A DNA stretch of 64,000 nucleotides from Flavobacterium zhairuonense (GTDB taxonomy: Bacteria; Bacteroidota; Bacteroidia; Flavobacteriales; Flavobacteriaceae), in contig NZ_SJSY01000074.1 in the NCBI RefSeq assembly GCF_004352915.1, positions 310,001-374,000 of the forward strand, in the 5' to 3' direction. Of this stretch, positions 18,074-26,466 are shown piece by piece. The number at the start of each line of letters is the position of its first letter. The stretch's first letter is position 1. The position numbers and the translations under genes were made by a program. Under the pieces are notes generated by a model that was not told the DNA's origin, did no database searches, and worked only from the letters and a program-made list of their open reading frames with translations.

Positions 18074-19738
18074 CTATTTCTTCGTCTTGACAGCAGGCTT
18101 CTTTTTGTCGTAATTCAGGGTTTCTTTCCTGACTTTTATAGGGACATCTTTGCCTTTTTCTTCCTGATCTTTTCCTTCTTTTACTAATTTTTCATTTAGT
18201 TCATTGTCTTCATCGGTAAAAATATCATCCTTCGATTTTATTCGTTCGTCGCCACGCCAATGCAAACCTCTTAGTTTTCGGGCGTTTTCAGGCAAATCGG
18301 CTTCAGGATATAAATCTCCGTCAACGTTTGTGAAAAGAGTAAGAGTTTCGATTTGATTGTCTTCTATAATCAAATTGATTTTACTGCTCACACTTTTATC
18401 AATTCCAACAAGCTCATTTTGATCATTTCTGCTGTAATAAATGACTTCGGTATTCTTGATAATATCAACATTGTGAAGTTTTCCATCTTTAAATTTTCCG
18501 AATAAATTGAGACCTTTTACCTGATTAAATCCGGTTCCGAGGGTATCCCGCGAGACCAGAAAAGTGTTGTTCAGTACTTTTAACGAATCTATTTTTTTGG
18601 TATTGTTGTCGCCAATCAAATGCATTACATCGCCAGTAATCTGGCTTTCGCCACTCCATAAAATCGGATTGCCGATCAATTTTGTCAACGCAGTTTTAGA
18701 GTTTGAATGAATCGAATCGCATTTACCGCTCATATCGGTTTTATAAAAACGTACGTTATTATAAGCTCTTAAAATTCGCTCGCCTTCTTTTCCAGTTACC
18801 ATTAATTTTTTTCCGTGAATATAAACTGAATCATTTTCAACAAAATTTACTGCAACAGCTCTTTTGGTTACAAACATCGAATCTTTCAATTTGTAAATCT
18901 CTGCATAATGTCCCTTAACAATGCCACGATTTATAGAATCGGTTATTTTTACATTTCGACTTGCCGATGCAAATTCAATATTTCGGTTATAATACAAACT
19001 ATCGCCCTCAATGCGCCTATCGTCATATTTTATGTATGATTTTCGAAGAAAATGAGCGAGATTTTTCTTTGTGTCATAAAAACCTTTTTCGGTATAAATG
19101 TAATTGGCTTTACTTGTAATGGTCGAAGGACCGAGTAAATAAGTATGTCCAGAATTACTGTAATAATCCAAATGATTTGATTTGATTACGTATTTTGGGT
19201 TGGTAATCGTTACTTCGGTCAAAAATTGAAATTTTTTTTCTGCAACAAAATAACGTCCTGATTTGCTTACCAAAGTATTGTCTTTATTGACAATCGTTCC
19301 TTTTGTATTGTAAAAAACTTGCTGTACATTTCGGTCAAAATTAATTGTATCCGTTTGCAAAGTAGCATCTGGGGAAGTCATTACAGCATCTCCAGTCGCA
19401 AAGGCTTTTTTAAGATTTCCGTTGTATTCAGCATATTTGCTGTTTAAGTATAAAGTATCGCCTTGCACCAGTTGTACATTTCCAAAAGCTTTTAAGTAAT
19501 TCTCTTTCTGAAAAAAATAAGCTTTGTTGCAAGTCAAAACCACTCCATCATGGTTTATTTTTACATTTCCAGTCAATAAAACTGCATCTGGCGCAATTTC
19601 CTGGTTGACATCAGAAAAGTCAGCGTTCTCGATAATGATTTTTTTAGTTCCCGGCTTATTTTTTGATGCCTGCGCAAAACCGAATTGAGTAGTCAATAAC
19701 AACAGACAAAAAGATATGAAAAAGAGTGCTTTCTTCAA
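18074..19738 (-). CDS. OstA-like (LptA/LptD N-terminal domain) LPS-transport protein
   Basis: 554 residues with signal peptide (ends FGFAQ). Residues about 35-330 form repeated OstA beta-strand units (VLLTGNVKINHDGVVLTCNKAYFF, LKAFGNVQLVQGDTLYLNSKYAEYNG), the beta-jellyroll seen in LptA and the periplasmic part of LptD. No LptD barrel follows. The C-terminal 60 residues are highly charged (Lys/Glu/Asp). It should act in the periplasm in carrying lipopolysaccharide to the outer membrane. A -7 box (minus TAAATTTG, 19762-19755) lies 17 bp before the ATG. Confidence 0.85.
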   Translation of the reverse strand: MKKALFFISFCLLLLTTQFGFAQASKNKPGTKKIIIENADFSDVNQEIAPDAVLLTGNVKINHDGVVLTCNKAYFFQKENYLKAFGNVQLVQGDTLYLNSKYAEYNGNLKKAFATGDAVMTSPDATLQTDTINFDRNVQQVFYNTKGTIVNKDNTLVSKSGRYFVAEKKFQFLTEVTITNPKYVIKSNHLDYYSNSGHTYLLGPSTITSKANYIYTEKGFYDTKKNLAHFLRKSYIKYDDRRIEGDSLYYNRNIEFASASRNVKITDSINRGIVKGHYAEIYKLKDSMFVTKRAVAVNFVENDSVYIHGKKLMVTGKEGERILRAYNNVRFYKTDMSGKCDSIHSNSKTALTKLIGNPILWSGESQITGDVMHLIGDNNTKKIDSLKVLNNTFLVSRDTLGTGFNQVKGLNLFGKFKDGKLHNVDIIKNTEVIYYSRNDQNELVGIDKSVSSKINLIIEDNQIETLTLFTNVDGDLYPEADLPENARKLRGLHWRGDERIKSKDDIFTDEDNELNEKLVKEGKDQEEKGKDVPIKVRKETLNYDKKKPAVKTKK

Positions 19739-20088
19739 TTGATTAAATTTTTGTCAAATTTATGAAAAAGGTTACAACCTTATAATGTTATTAGGATTAA
19801 TTTATATTTTTAGATTTGGAGGCACAAAGGGGAATAGTTTTAAATTTAAAGTTGATTTTTTTACACTTTTAATGGTATTTAAAAGCCATTGTTTCTTTGT
19901 ATCTCAGGATCTTTAATTTATCAACAAAACGATCAACTCTCTCGTTGTAGTAAACTGTTTTTTGCTGATTTTAAAACAATTTGAAATCAGTTTTATTTGA
20001 GTTGTAAAAATTAGAGTAAATTTAGGAAATGATTTTCAGAACTAAATTTTATTCTGAAATCTCAAAATAGACCGATTTTATAAAGAAT
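19739..20088. other. Divergent intergenic region between OstA-like and GH13 genes
   Basis: 350 bp without a supportable gene. It holds a candidate -7 box for the OstA-like gene (minus strand TAAATTTG, 19762-19755) and a small hairpin with stem CTGATTT at 19965-19971 and AAATCAG at 19984-19990. No clear promoter for the GH13 gene was recognised. Confidence 0.5.
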
Positions 20089-21957
20089 ATGATAAATAAA
20101 CGATTTTTTGCTGCGGGAATGGCAGCAAGCATGCTTTTTTCGGCATGTAAAACAAGAGATTTAAAAATGAATAATGTGAAAGAAGAAAATGCTCCAGCAA
20201 ATAAAGTTGTAGTTTATCAAGTTTTTACACGTTTGTTTGGAAATAAAAATACGACAAATAAACCGTGGGGTACGATCGAAGAGAATGGAGTTGGTAAGTT
20301 CAATGATTTTACAGACAAAGCACTCCATGAAATAAAAGACTTAGGTGTGACGTACATTTGGTACACTGGCGTACCTCATCATGCATTAGTGCGAGATTAT
20401 ACAGCTTTTGGTATTTCAAACGATGATCCAGAAGTGGTAAAAGGACGGGCAGGATCGCCGTACGCGGTTAAGGATTATTACAATGTAAACCCTGATTTGG
20501 CAGAAAATCCAACAAACAGATTACAGGAATTTGAAGCTTTGATTTCGCGCACGCATAAAGCAGGTTTGAAACTCATTATTGATATTGTTCCAAATCATAT
20601 TGCGAGAAAATATGAAGGGAAAAATAATCCTGAAGGCGTAAGAGATTTTGGTGCCGATGATGATGTCACTGTTGAATACAAAAGAGATAACAACTTTTAT
20701 TATATTCCGAATGCTCCTTTCGAAATTCCAGATAATGATGTTCCTTTAAACGGAGAAAAAAATCCGCTTATTGATGGGAAATTTGCGGAGAATCCTGCGA
20801 AATGGACTGGAAATGGTTCTAGAAAAGCAAAGCCAGATCAAAATGATTGGTACGAAACTGTAAAAGTAAATTATGGTGTTCGCCCAGATGGATCAAAAGA
20901 TTTTCCTGAACTTCCTGAGGGATTTGATCAGAAATCATACAAAGATCATTTTGCTTTTTGGCAAGATAAAGATGTGCCAAGTTCTTGGAAAAAGTTTAGA
21001 GACATTGCTTTATATTGGACAGCAAAAGGTGTTGATGGATTCCGTTATGATATGGCCGAAATGGTTCCGTACGAATTTTGGAGTTATATGAATTCGGCAA
21101 TTAAAATGAAAAATCCAGATGCTTTTTTATTGGCTGAAGTTTATAATCCGAACGAATATCGAAATTACATTCGTTTAGGGAAAATGGACTATTTGTATGA
21201 CAAAGTTGAAACGTATGATAAACTAAAAGATGTAATTCGAGGAAAATCTTCGCCTGATGGTTTGTCGGATATTCAAAAAGGAATGGCAGATATAGAGCAT
21301 CATATGCTTCATTTTTTAGATAATCATGATGAACAGCGTTTAGCAAGTCCTGAATTTGCCGGAACACCAGAACGTGGAAAGCCTTTGATGGTTGTTTCAA
21401 CAACAATTAGTACATCGCCTACCATGGTTTATTTTGGACAAGAAGTAGGAGAGGCTGGAAATGAAGATGCTGGTTTTGGAAAACGCTCTAGAACATCTAT
21501 TTTTGATTATATCGGAGTTCCAAATCATCAAAAATGGATGAATGATGGGAAATTTGATGGCGGAAAGTTATCTGATTCAGAAAAAAACTTGAGAGATTTT
21601 TATAAAAGATTATTGAACTTTTCGATTAACAGTTCAGCTTTAATGGGAAGTTTTCAAGAAATCCAATCTGCAAATCGTCAGAATGCAGGATATGATGAAT
21701 TGATTTATTCCTATGCAAGATGGTCTGAAAAACAAAAATTGATTATTGTTGCTAATTTTTCATCTGAAAAAACAAGTGAATTCGAGTTGAAAGTGCCTTC
21801 GGATGTTATTTCAAAATGGAAACTGAAAGATGGTTCGTATGTTTTGGTTGACAAATTGTATTCAGAGAATAAAACGTATTTTACGATAAAGAATGGAGAA
21901 GGAGTGGCGAGAGTAAAAATAAAACCTTCCGAATCATTTATTTATGAAGTGAATTAG
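20089..21957 (+). CDS. GH13 alpha-amylase-family lipoprotein
   Basis: 622 residues. The lipobox ends at C20 (MLFSAC), so the protein is exported and lipidated. The (beta/alpha)8 GH13 core shows DIVPNH near 165, nucleophile D321 in GFRYDMAE, acid/base E350 in FLLAEVYN and stabiliser D414 in DNHDEQR. A beta-sandwich domain follows (about 515-622). It should cleave or rearrange alpha-glucosidic bonds at the cell surface or periplasm. It faces the GH130 gene, and both may serve oligosaccharide use, though no SusC/SusD pair is present. Confidence 0.92.
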   Translation: MINKRFFAAGMAASMLFSACKTRDLKMNNVKEENAPANKVVVYQVFTRLFGNKNTTNKPWGTIEENGVGKFNDFTDKALHEIKDLGVTYIWYTGVPHHALVRDYTAFGISNDDPEVVKGRAGSPYAVKDYYNVNPDLAENPTNRLQEFEALISRTHKAGLKLIIDIVPNHIARKYEGKNNPEGVRDFGADDDVTVEYKRDNNFYYIPNAPFEIPDNDVPLNGEKNPLIDGKFAENPAKWTGNGSRKAKPDQNDWYETVKVNYGVRPDGSKDFPELPEGFDQKSYKDHFAFWQDKDVPSSWKKFRDIALYWTAKGVDGFRYDMAEMVPYEFWSYMNSAIKMKNPDAFLLAEVYNPNEYRNYIRLGKMDYLYDKVETYDKLKDVIRGKSSPDGLSDIQKGMADIEHHMLHFLDNHDEQRLASPEFAGTPERGKPLMVVSTTISTSPTMVYFGQEVGEAGNEDAGFGKRSRTSIFDYIGVPNHQKWMNDGKFDGGKLSDSEKNLRDFYKRLLNFSINSSALMGSFQEIQSANRQNAGYDELIYSYARWSEKQKLIIVANFSSEKTSEFELKVPSDVISKWKLKDGSYVLVDKLYSENKTYFTIKNGEGVARVKIKPSESFIYEVN

Positions 21958-21982
21958 ATCAAGAGTATTAAATTCAATATAA

Positions 21983-22018
21983 AGAGGTTTAGGATAAGAT
22001 TGTTCTAAATCTTTTTTT
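21983..22018. terminator. Terminator between convergent GH13 and GH130 genes
   Basis: AGGTTTAG and CTAAATCT form an imperfect stem with a G-T pair, followed on the plus strand by TTTTTTT. It lies about 30 bp after the GH13 stop. Confidence 0.6.
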
Positions 22019-22023
22019 GTGTT

Positions 22024-23082
22024 TTAAATGGCGACTAAAAGTGACAAGATTTCTTTAATTGAAAATTGAGCGCCACAAACAAATTCATCTGATGCTCCGT
22101 AATAAATTGTAAGCGTGTTGCCATCAGGTTCTACGATGTGTCCGTTGGTAAAAACAACATTTCCAAAAAAGCCACTCAATTCATAATCAGTTGTTGGGAA
22201 CATAATAGGGTCTTCGGTTCTTGAAATTACTTTTGATGGATCTTCCAAATCCATTAAAAAAGCTCCTAGACAGTATAAGTGATGTTCATTTGCGCCGTGG
22301 TAAATTTCTAACCAGCCTTTTTCTGTTTTAATCGGAGCGGCACCAGCACCAACTCTTTTGTTATCCCAGAAATTTTTTCGGGTTTTGATAATGCATTTAT
22401 GATTTCCCCAATGAATGCCATCAGGGGAAGAAGCAATCCAGATATAATTACCACCAAGATCAACACTGCTTGGGCGATGCAAAGCATAGAATAATCCGTT
22501 TATTTTTTCTTCAAAAATTGCGCAGTCTTTATTGTGTGGAGGCAAAATCATTCCGTGTTTTTGAAAGACTTTCCAATCTGCTGTGGTACGCAATCCAACT
22601 CCAACACCATTTTCTGAAACAGAAGTAAAAGTCAGATAATATTTTCCTTCTAGTAATGAAACTCTGCAATCTTCAATTCCAAAAGTTTCTAGAATTCCTT
22701 CGCCAACTAAAAGTGGATAATCTTCTGGTTCATAAAAATGATGTCCATCTTCACTGCACAACAATCTAATATGCGAAAGTGTGGTTAGATAGTCATTTCC
22801 TTGAAAATTGATTACTCGAGCATCTGTCGCGATCAATTCTGGATGGTCTTTTAGAATTTCAATGATTTGAATCGTTCCAGTTTCTGTTAAAATCGGAAAG
22901 GAAATAATGTTTTCAATTTGTTTTGGTCTTTCTGCGACCCGAACGGCCAGCCATGTTTTATTTTGGAACCGAAATACACCCGGATTTAAAAGACAGGTGA
23001 TTTCTAATCCTTCTCTACTTGGAGGAATATCTGCTGGAGTTAACAGCGGATTTTCGGTAAAACGGTTGGCAATATCTTTCAT
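22024..23082 (-). CDS. Glycoside hydrolase family 130 protein (glycoside phosphorylase-like)
   Basis: 352 residues with no signal peptide. Blades of a five-bladed propeller are visible (LLNPGVFRFQNKTWLAVRVAERP, GIEDCRVSLLEGKYYLTFTSVSENGVGVGL, YHGANEHHLYCLGAFLMDLEDPSKVISRTEDPIM, VVFTNGHIVEPDGNTLTIYYGASD as recurrent elements). GH130 enzymes are phosphorylases or hydrolases for beta-mannosides. The GIEDCRV motif carries the expected catalytic aspartate. It is cytoplasmic, and the exact substrate is not readable. Confidence 0.87.
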   Translation of the reverse strand: MKDIANRFTENPLLTPADIPPSREGLEITCLLNPGVFRFQNKTWLAVRVAERPKQIENIISFPILTETGTIQIIEILKDHPELIATDARVINFQGNDYLTTLSHIRLLCSEDGHHFYEPEDYPLLVGEGILETFGIEDCRVSLLEGKYYLTFTSVSENGVGVGLRTTADWKVFQKHGMILPPHNKDCAIFEEKINGLFYALHRPSSVDLGGNYIWIASSPDGIHWGNHKCIIKTRKNFWDNKRVGAGAAPIKTEKGWLEIYHGANEHHLYCLGAFLMDLEDPSKVISRTEDPIMFPTTDYELSGFFGNVVFTNGHIVEPDGNTLTIYYGASDEFVCGAQFSIKEILSLLVAI

Positions 23083-23112
23083 GTTTTCTAAAAATAGACA
23101 TTAAGATATAAA

Positions 23113-23147
23113 AAAAAGCTGATACATTTTTGAGTATCAGCTTTTTT
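23113..23147. terminator. Bidirectional intrinsic terminator after sod
   Basis: AAAAAGCTGATAC pairs with GTATCAGCTTTTT around ATTTTTGA. It ends the cdsA-psd-ACBP-sod transcript on the minus strand, 6 bp from the sod stop. Confidence 0.8.
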
Positions 23148-23152
23148 ATGAT

Positions 23153-23935
23153 TTATACTTTTTTGACTTTCTTCAAAGCCTCGACGTAATTTTCGTTCAC
23201 TTTTTCCCAATTTATATGTTTGTAAAAAGCATCTATGTAACTTCCTTTTCTGTTTTGGTAGTCCAGATAATAAGCATGTTCCCATAAATCAATTCCTAAA
23301 ATTGGAGTTCCAGGAATCAATGCATTTTTCATTAAAGGATTGTCCTGATTGTCAGTCGTGGTAATTTGTAGTTTGCCATAACGATCAACAACTAGCCACA
23401 CCCAGCCTGAACCAAATTGTTTTTCAGCCTGTCCTTTAAATTGATTTGTCAAATTATTGAATGAGCCAAATTCCTTATTGATCGATCCTGAAAGCGTATC
23501 TTTTGGAGTTTGTTCTTTTGGTGTCAAAACATTAAAATACAATGTATGATTATAATAACCTCCAGCATTTTGACGAAGCTTAGCATTGCTAAGATCCATT
23601 TTTTTCAGAATATCTTCGATTGGCATGTTTTCATACTCAGTGGCAACAATTTCTTTGTTTAAATTATTCGTGAACGTAACATAGTGTTTAGAATAATGTG
23701 ATTCTAAAGTTAGCGAACGAATATCTGGCGCTAAACCGTCATAACCAAAAGGCAGTTTTGTAAGTCCAAAAGAGCCTGGGTCAATAGTCACTTGATCAGG
23801 AGTTCCTATAGTAATTTTTTCTTCTTTTGTTGGCAGAGGAACTTCAACAACTTCAGTCAGTTTGTTACCGTCATTACAAGAAAATAATACAAAAAATGAA
23901 GCTAAAATGCCAAAACGAGTAATGTTTCTCTTCAT
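23153..23935 (-). CDS. Exported Fe/Mn superoxide dismutase (lipoprotein)
   Basis: 260 residues. The N-terminus is a lipoprotein signal (FFVLFSC, C20), so the enzyme is anchored in the envelope rather than cytoplasmic as usual. Metal ligands are H80 (ESHYSKHY), H130 (YYNHTLYF), D216 and H220 (GIDLWEHAYY). About 50 extra residues precede the catalytic domain. It removes superoxide in the periplasm or at the surface. It starts 7 bp after the ACBP stop, as last gene of the unit. Confidence 0.9.
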   Translation of the reverse strand: MKRNITRFGILASFFVLFSCNDGNKLTEVVEVPLPTKEEKITIGTPDQVTIDPGSFGLTKLPFGYDGLAPDIRSLTLESHYSKHYVTFTNNLNKEIVATEYENMPIEDILKKMDLSNAKLRQNAGGYYNHTLYFNVLTPKEQTPKDTLSGSINKEFGSFNNLTNQFKGQAEKQFGSGWVWLVVDRYGKLQITTTDNQDNPLMKNALIPGTPILGIDLWEHAYYLDYQNRKGSYIDAFYKHINWEKVNENYVEALKKVKKV

Positions 23936-23942
23936 GATTAAT

Positions 23943-24212
23943 TTATTTTGATGTTAGTGAATTGATGATTTCGATATAATTTTCTTTTGCTTCTTCAATA
24001 GAAATATGACTAATTTGCATCCAAGCATTTGTTTTGAAGGCATCTCTCAAATCAAAATTTTGCGACTGATTATAAACCGCTGTCCCAAACGTAGCTTGTT
24101 TGTAATATGCATAAAGCCTTAACTGCACATCTTGTGGCAGCGAGGCTTGAGTCATTTGCATAGCAGTTTCAACAGCCTCTGAAAAACGTGTATCTAAATC
24201 TTTTTCAGTCAT
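23943..24212 (-). CDS. Acyl-CoA-binding protein
   Basis: 89 residues, the normal ACBP size, with the family pattern LRLYAYYKQATFGTA and a C-terminal helix EEAKENYIEIINSL. ACBPs carry long-chain acyl-CoA. The W-based motif common in ACBP is partly altered here (DAFKTNAWMQI). The start codon touches the psd stop (1-bp overlap), so it is translationally coupled to phospholipid synthesis genes, which fits its role. Confidence 0.85.
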   Translation of the reverse strand: MTEKDLDTRFSEAVETAMQMTQASLPQDVQLRLYAYYKQATFGTAVYNQSQNFDLRDAFKTNAWMQISHISIEEAKENYIEIINSLTSK

Positions 24213-24865
24213 TAAGCTTTTTTAGCTATAATCGTTTTTCCGCCAATTGCTTTTTGGCCTAAAACCACGTCAATTGGAGTACCTAAAGGTAAAAATAAAT
24301 CTACTCTTGAGCCAAATTTTATAAAGCCTGCATCAGTTCCTTGAACAACTTGCATTCCTTCTTTTGCATAGTTTACAATTCTACGTGCCAAAGCTCCAGC
24401 GATTTGTCTGTAAAGAACAGCTCCGAAAGTATCATTTTCGATAACTACCGTAGTTCTTTCGTTTTCCTCACTTGCTTTAGGGTGCCACGCTACCAAGAAT
24501 TTCCCTGGATGGTATTTGCTGAATTTTATAATCCCGTCCATTGCGTAACGTGTTACGTGTACGTTGATTGGAGACATAAAGATAGAAACCTGTAAACGTT
24601 TGTCTTTGAAGTATTCGCCTTCGTAAACTTCTTCAATAACCACTACTTTTCCATCAACCGGTGCAAGAACATGATCGCTGTTGCGGATTGCAATTCTTTT
24701 AGGATTTCTAAAGAATTGTAAAATAATAATCAAAACTACTACGCCAAAAATTTGAACTAGCATTCTAAGCCATGTAATATCAATAAACTTTTCAGCTATT
24801 AATAGCAAGACTACTGCAAAAACGGTACCTAATAAAATGGATGGTCCTCCTTCTTTATGAAACAT
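24212..24865 (-). CDS. psd: Phosphatidylserine decarboxylase, archaeal/short type
   Basis: 217 residues with one or two N-terminal transmembrane segments (about 8-50). The autocleavage site is G185-S186 in FIKFGSRVDLFLP, which yields the pyruvoyl group on the small subunit. The core LAPVDGKVVVIEEV and SIFMSPINVHVTRYAMDG are typical. It makes phosphatidylethanolamine from phosphatidylserine at the inner membrane. It overlaps cdsA by 11 bp. Confidence 0.93.
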   Translation of the reverse strand: MFHKEGGPSILLGTVFAVVLLLIAEKFIDITWLRMLVQIFGVVVLIIILQFFRNPKRIAIRNSDHVLAPVDGKVVVIEEVYEGEYFKDKRLQVSIFMSPINVHVTRYAMDGIIKFSKYHPGKFLVAWHPKASEENERTTVVIENDTFGAVLYRQIAGALARRIVNYAKEGMQVVQGTDAGFIKFGSRVDLFLPLGTPIDVVLGQKAIGGKTIIAKKA

Positions 24866-25745
24866 AATATAAAATTTGATAAAATAAAAATATAATTGGT
24901 GCTACAAATATAACACTATCTAAGCGATCTAAGATGCCTCCGTGTCCGGGCATTATCGAGCCACTGTCTTTTACGCCGGCAATTCGTTTGAATTTGGATT
25001 CAATCAAATCTCCAATTGTACCAAAAATGCTCACAATTACGGCGATTATAGTCCAAATTAAGATTGATTTATTGCTGAATTCGGGATTAGGCTGAATGTA
25101 TAATTTTGATATTAAAAAACCTGCAAAAGCGGCGAAAATTGCGCCACCCAGAAATCCTTCAACTGTCTTTTTAGGAGAAACTCTTTCAAACAATTTGTGC
25201 TTTCCCATAGATTTTCCAACCAAATAAGCAAAAGTGTCATTGGTCCAAATCAAAATGAATAAGCCTAGAATAATTTTTGGGTTATAATCATTAGTTCCAA
25301 AAGAGATTTTGACGATAAAAATAAAAGGAAGTGTAATGTATCCTAATAAATATAAATATTTTGAAGATGTGCTTATTTTTTGAACCGAGTCATAAAATAA
25401 AAACAAAATACATTTTATTGAAACTACTATAGTAACTGCAAGCAAGATTAAATCTAATTGTTTGATATTGATGTTCAAATCTAGGTTCGATTGAAGAGCA
25501 TCATTCAAAAACAAAGTAGTTTGTTCGTTGTAGTGACTAATCAATAAAACGGATGCGTAAATCAAAGTTCCAAAAACAATTGAAAATATTTTGTTCAGAT
25601 TGACCAGATTGCTGAATTCATAAATCGTAATAATCAAGAAGACCCCGAAAAGAATAATAAAGCTTTCAGTCGAAAACAGAATAGAGGTAAGCAGTAAAGC
25701 AATATAAACAGCACCAGAGATGGTTCTCTTCAACGTTTCGTTCAT
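24855..25745 (-). CDS. cdsA: Phosphatidate cytidylyltransferase
   Basis: 296 residues with about eight hydrophobic segments. The family signature is near the C-terminus: SIFGTIGDLIESKFKR, then AGVKDSG and PGHGGILDRLDS. It makes CDP-diacylglycerol from phosphatidate and CTP in the inner membrane, the precursor used by phosphatidylserine synthase ahead of psd. It overlaps psd and starts 1 bp after the LUD gene, so all three are one operon. Confidence 0.94.
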   Translation of the reverse strand: MNETLKRTISGAVYIALLLTSILFSTESFIILFGVFLIITIYEFSNLVNLNKIFSIVFGTLIYASVLLISHYNEQTTLFLNDALQSNLDLNINIKQLDLILLAVTIVVSIKCILFLFYDSVQKISTSSKYLYLLGYITLPFIFIVKISFGTNDYNPKIILGLFILIWTNDTFAYLVGKSMGKHKLFERVSPKKTVEGFLGGAIFAAFAGFLISKLYIQPNPEFSNKSILIWTIIAVIVSIFGTIGDLIESKFKRIAGVKDSGSIMPGHGGILDRLDSVIFVAPIIFLFYQILYYVS

Positions 25746-25746
25746 C

Positions 25747-26352
25747 TTAAAGATCTTCTAAAAGCAGTAAATAAAGATTTTTTGCAACACTTCCGTATTG
25801 TGTAAAATCTTCCTCTTTTGCCTTTTCGAAATATTTTATTGTGGTAATGTTAGTTGGATAGTCACGTTCGTACTTGCGTTTAATTGCGCTCAAGCCATCA
25901 CTTTTCATTGGTAAAATTTGACTAGTTGTTGCAATTATGACAATGTTTGCAGGAAGTTCATTAGGTTTGTCCTGTCTGATTTGTTTGGAAGAAAACAAAA
26001 TTGAACCTTCATCGGCAATTAAGTTTTCGCATGAAGCCAATAGAAATTTTGGATTTCTTGGTGAAATATAAGTCAGCTTATTTTCTTCTAATAAATGAAA
26101 TAAGGCGGGCTCATAACATAAAACTTCATTTTCAAACCAATCATTTTCTTCTAATATGTTTTCAAATTGTTCGGCAACTTCTTGTGTGTTTTCACAATAT
26201 AAAAATTTACCGCCATTTTTCTTAAAGTTAAAAATGAATTGTTCGTCTATAGATAAATGACTGTTCTGAATAGGGTTTCCTCCATATTCGCTTTCGTGCT
26301 CTTCGTCAGAAGCAGATTCGCTAGAACCAAATATTTTTTTGAAAAAATTCAT
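25747..26352 (-). CDS. LUD-domain (LutC-like) protein
   Basis: 201 residues, cytoplasmic. The pattern of an acidic N-terminus, then a Rossmann-like segment (LASCENLIADEGSILFSSKQIRQ and NIVIIATTSQILP) fits the LUD/DUF162 family that includes LutC. The iron-sulfur partners LutA and LutB are not nearby, so a lactate role should not be assumed. It is first in the cdsA-psd-ACBP-sod unit and has its own -7 box at 26391-26398. Confidence 0.75.
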   Translation of the reverse strand: MNFFKKIFGSSESASDEEHESEYGGNPIQNSHLSIDEQFIFNFKKNGGKFLYCENTQEVAEQFENILEENDWFENEVLCYEPALFHLLEENKLTYISPRNPKFLLASCENLIADEGSILFSSKQIRQDKPNELPANIVIIATTSQILPMKSDGLSAIKRKYERDYPTNITTIKYFEKAKEEDFTQYGSVAKNLYLLLLEDL

Positions 26353-26390
26353 TTTTATATGAAATACTTTACATGTTAATTGAAAACGTT

Positions 26391-26398
26391 CAAAGATA
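26391..26398 (-). promoter_or_regulatory. -7 promoter box of the LUD-cdsA-psd operon
   Basis: The minus strand reads TATCTTTG, an exact TAnnTTTG box, 39 bp before the LUD start codon. The nearest TTTG upstream is at 26416-26413 (spacer 14 bp, short for the consensus) and lies inside the ftsH terminator stem. Confidence 0.55.
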
Positions 26399-26400
26399 AA

Positions 26401-26439
26401 AAAATCTTAATTCAAAAGGCGATTTTGAATTAAGATTTT
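26401..26439 (-). terminator. Intrinsic terminator of rsfS-ftsH
   Basis: Bases 26401-26417 and 26423-26439 form a perfect 17-bp stem with a 5-base loop, followed on the minus strand by a T run. It separates ftsH from the phospholipid genes. Confidence 0.8.
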
Positions 26440-26466
26440 AAAAAATATTACATATTTCAGTACAAT

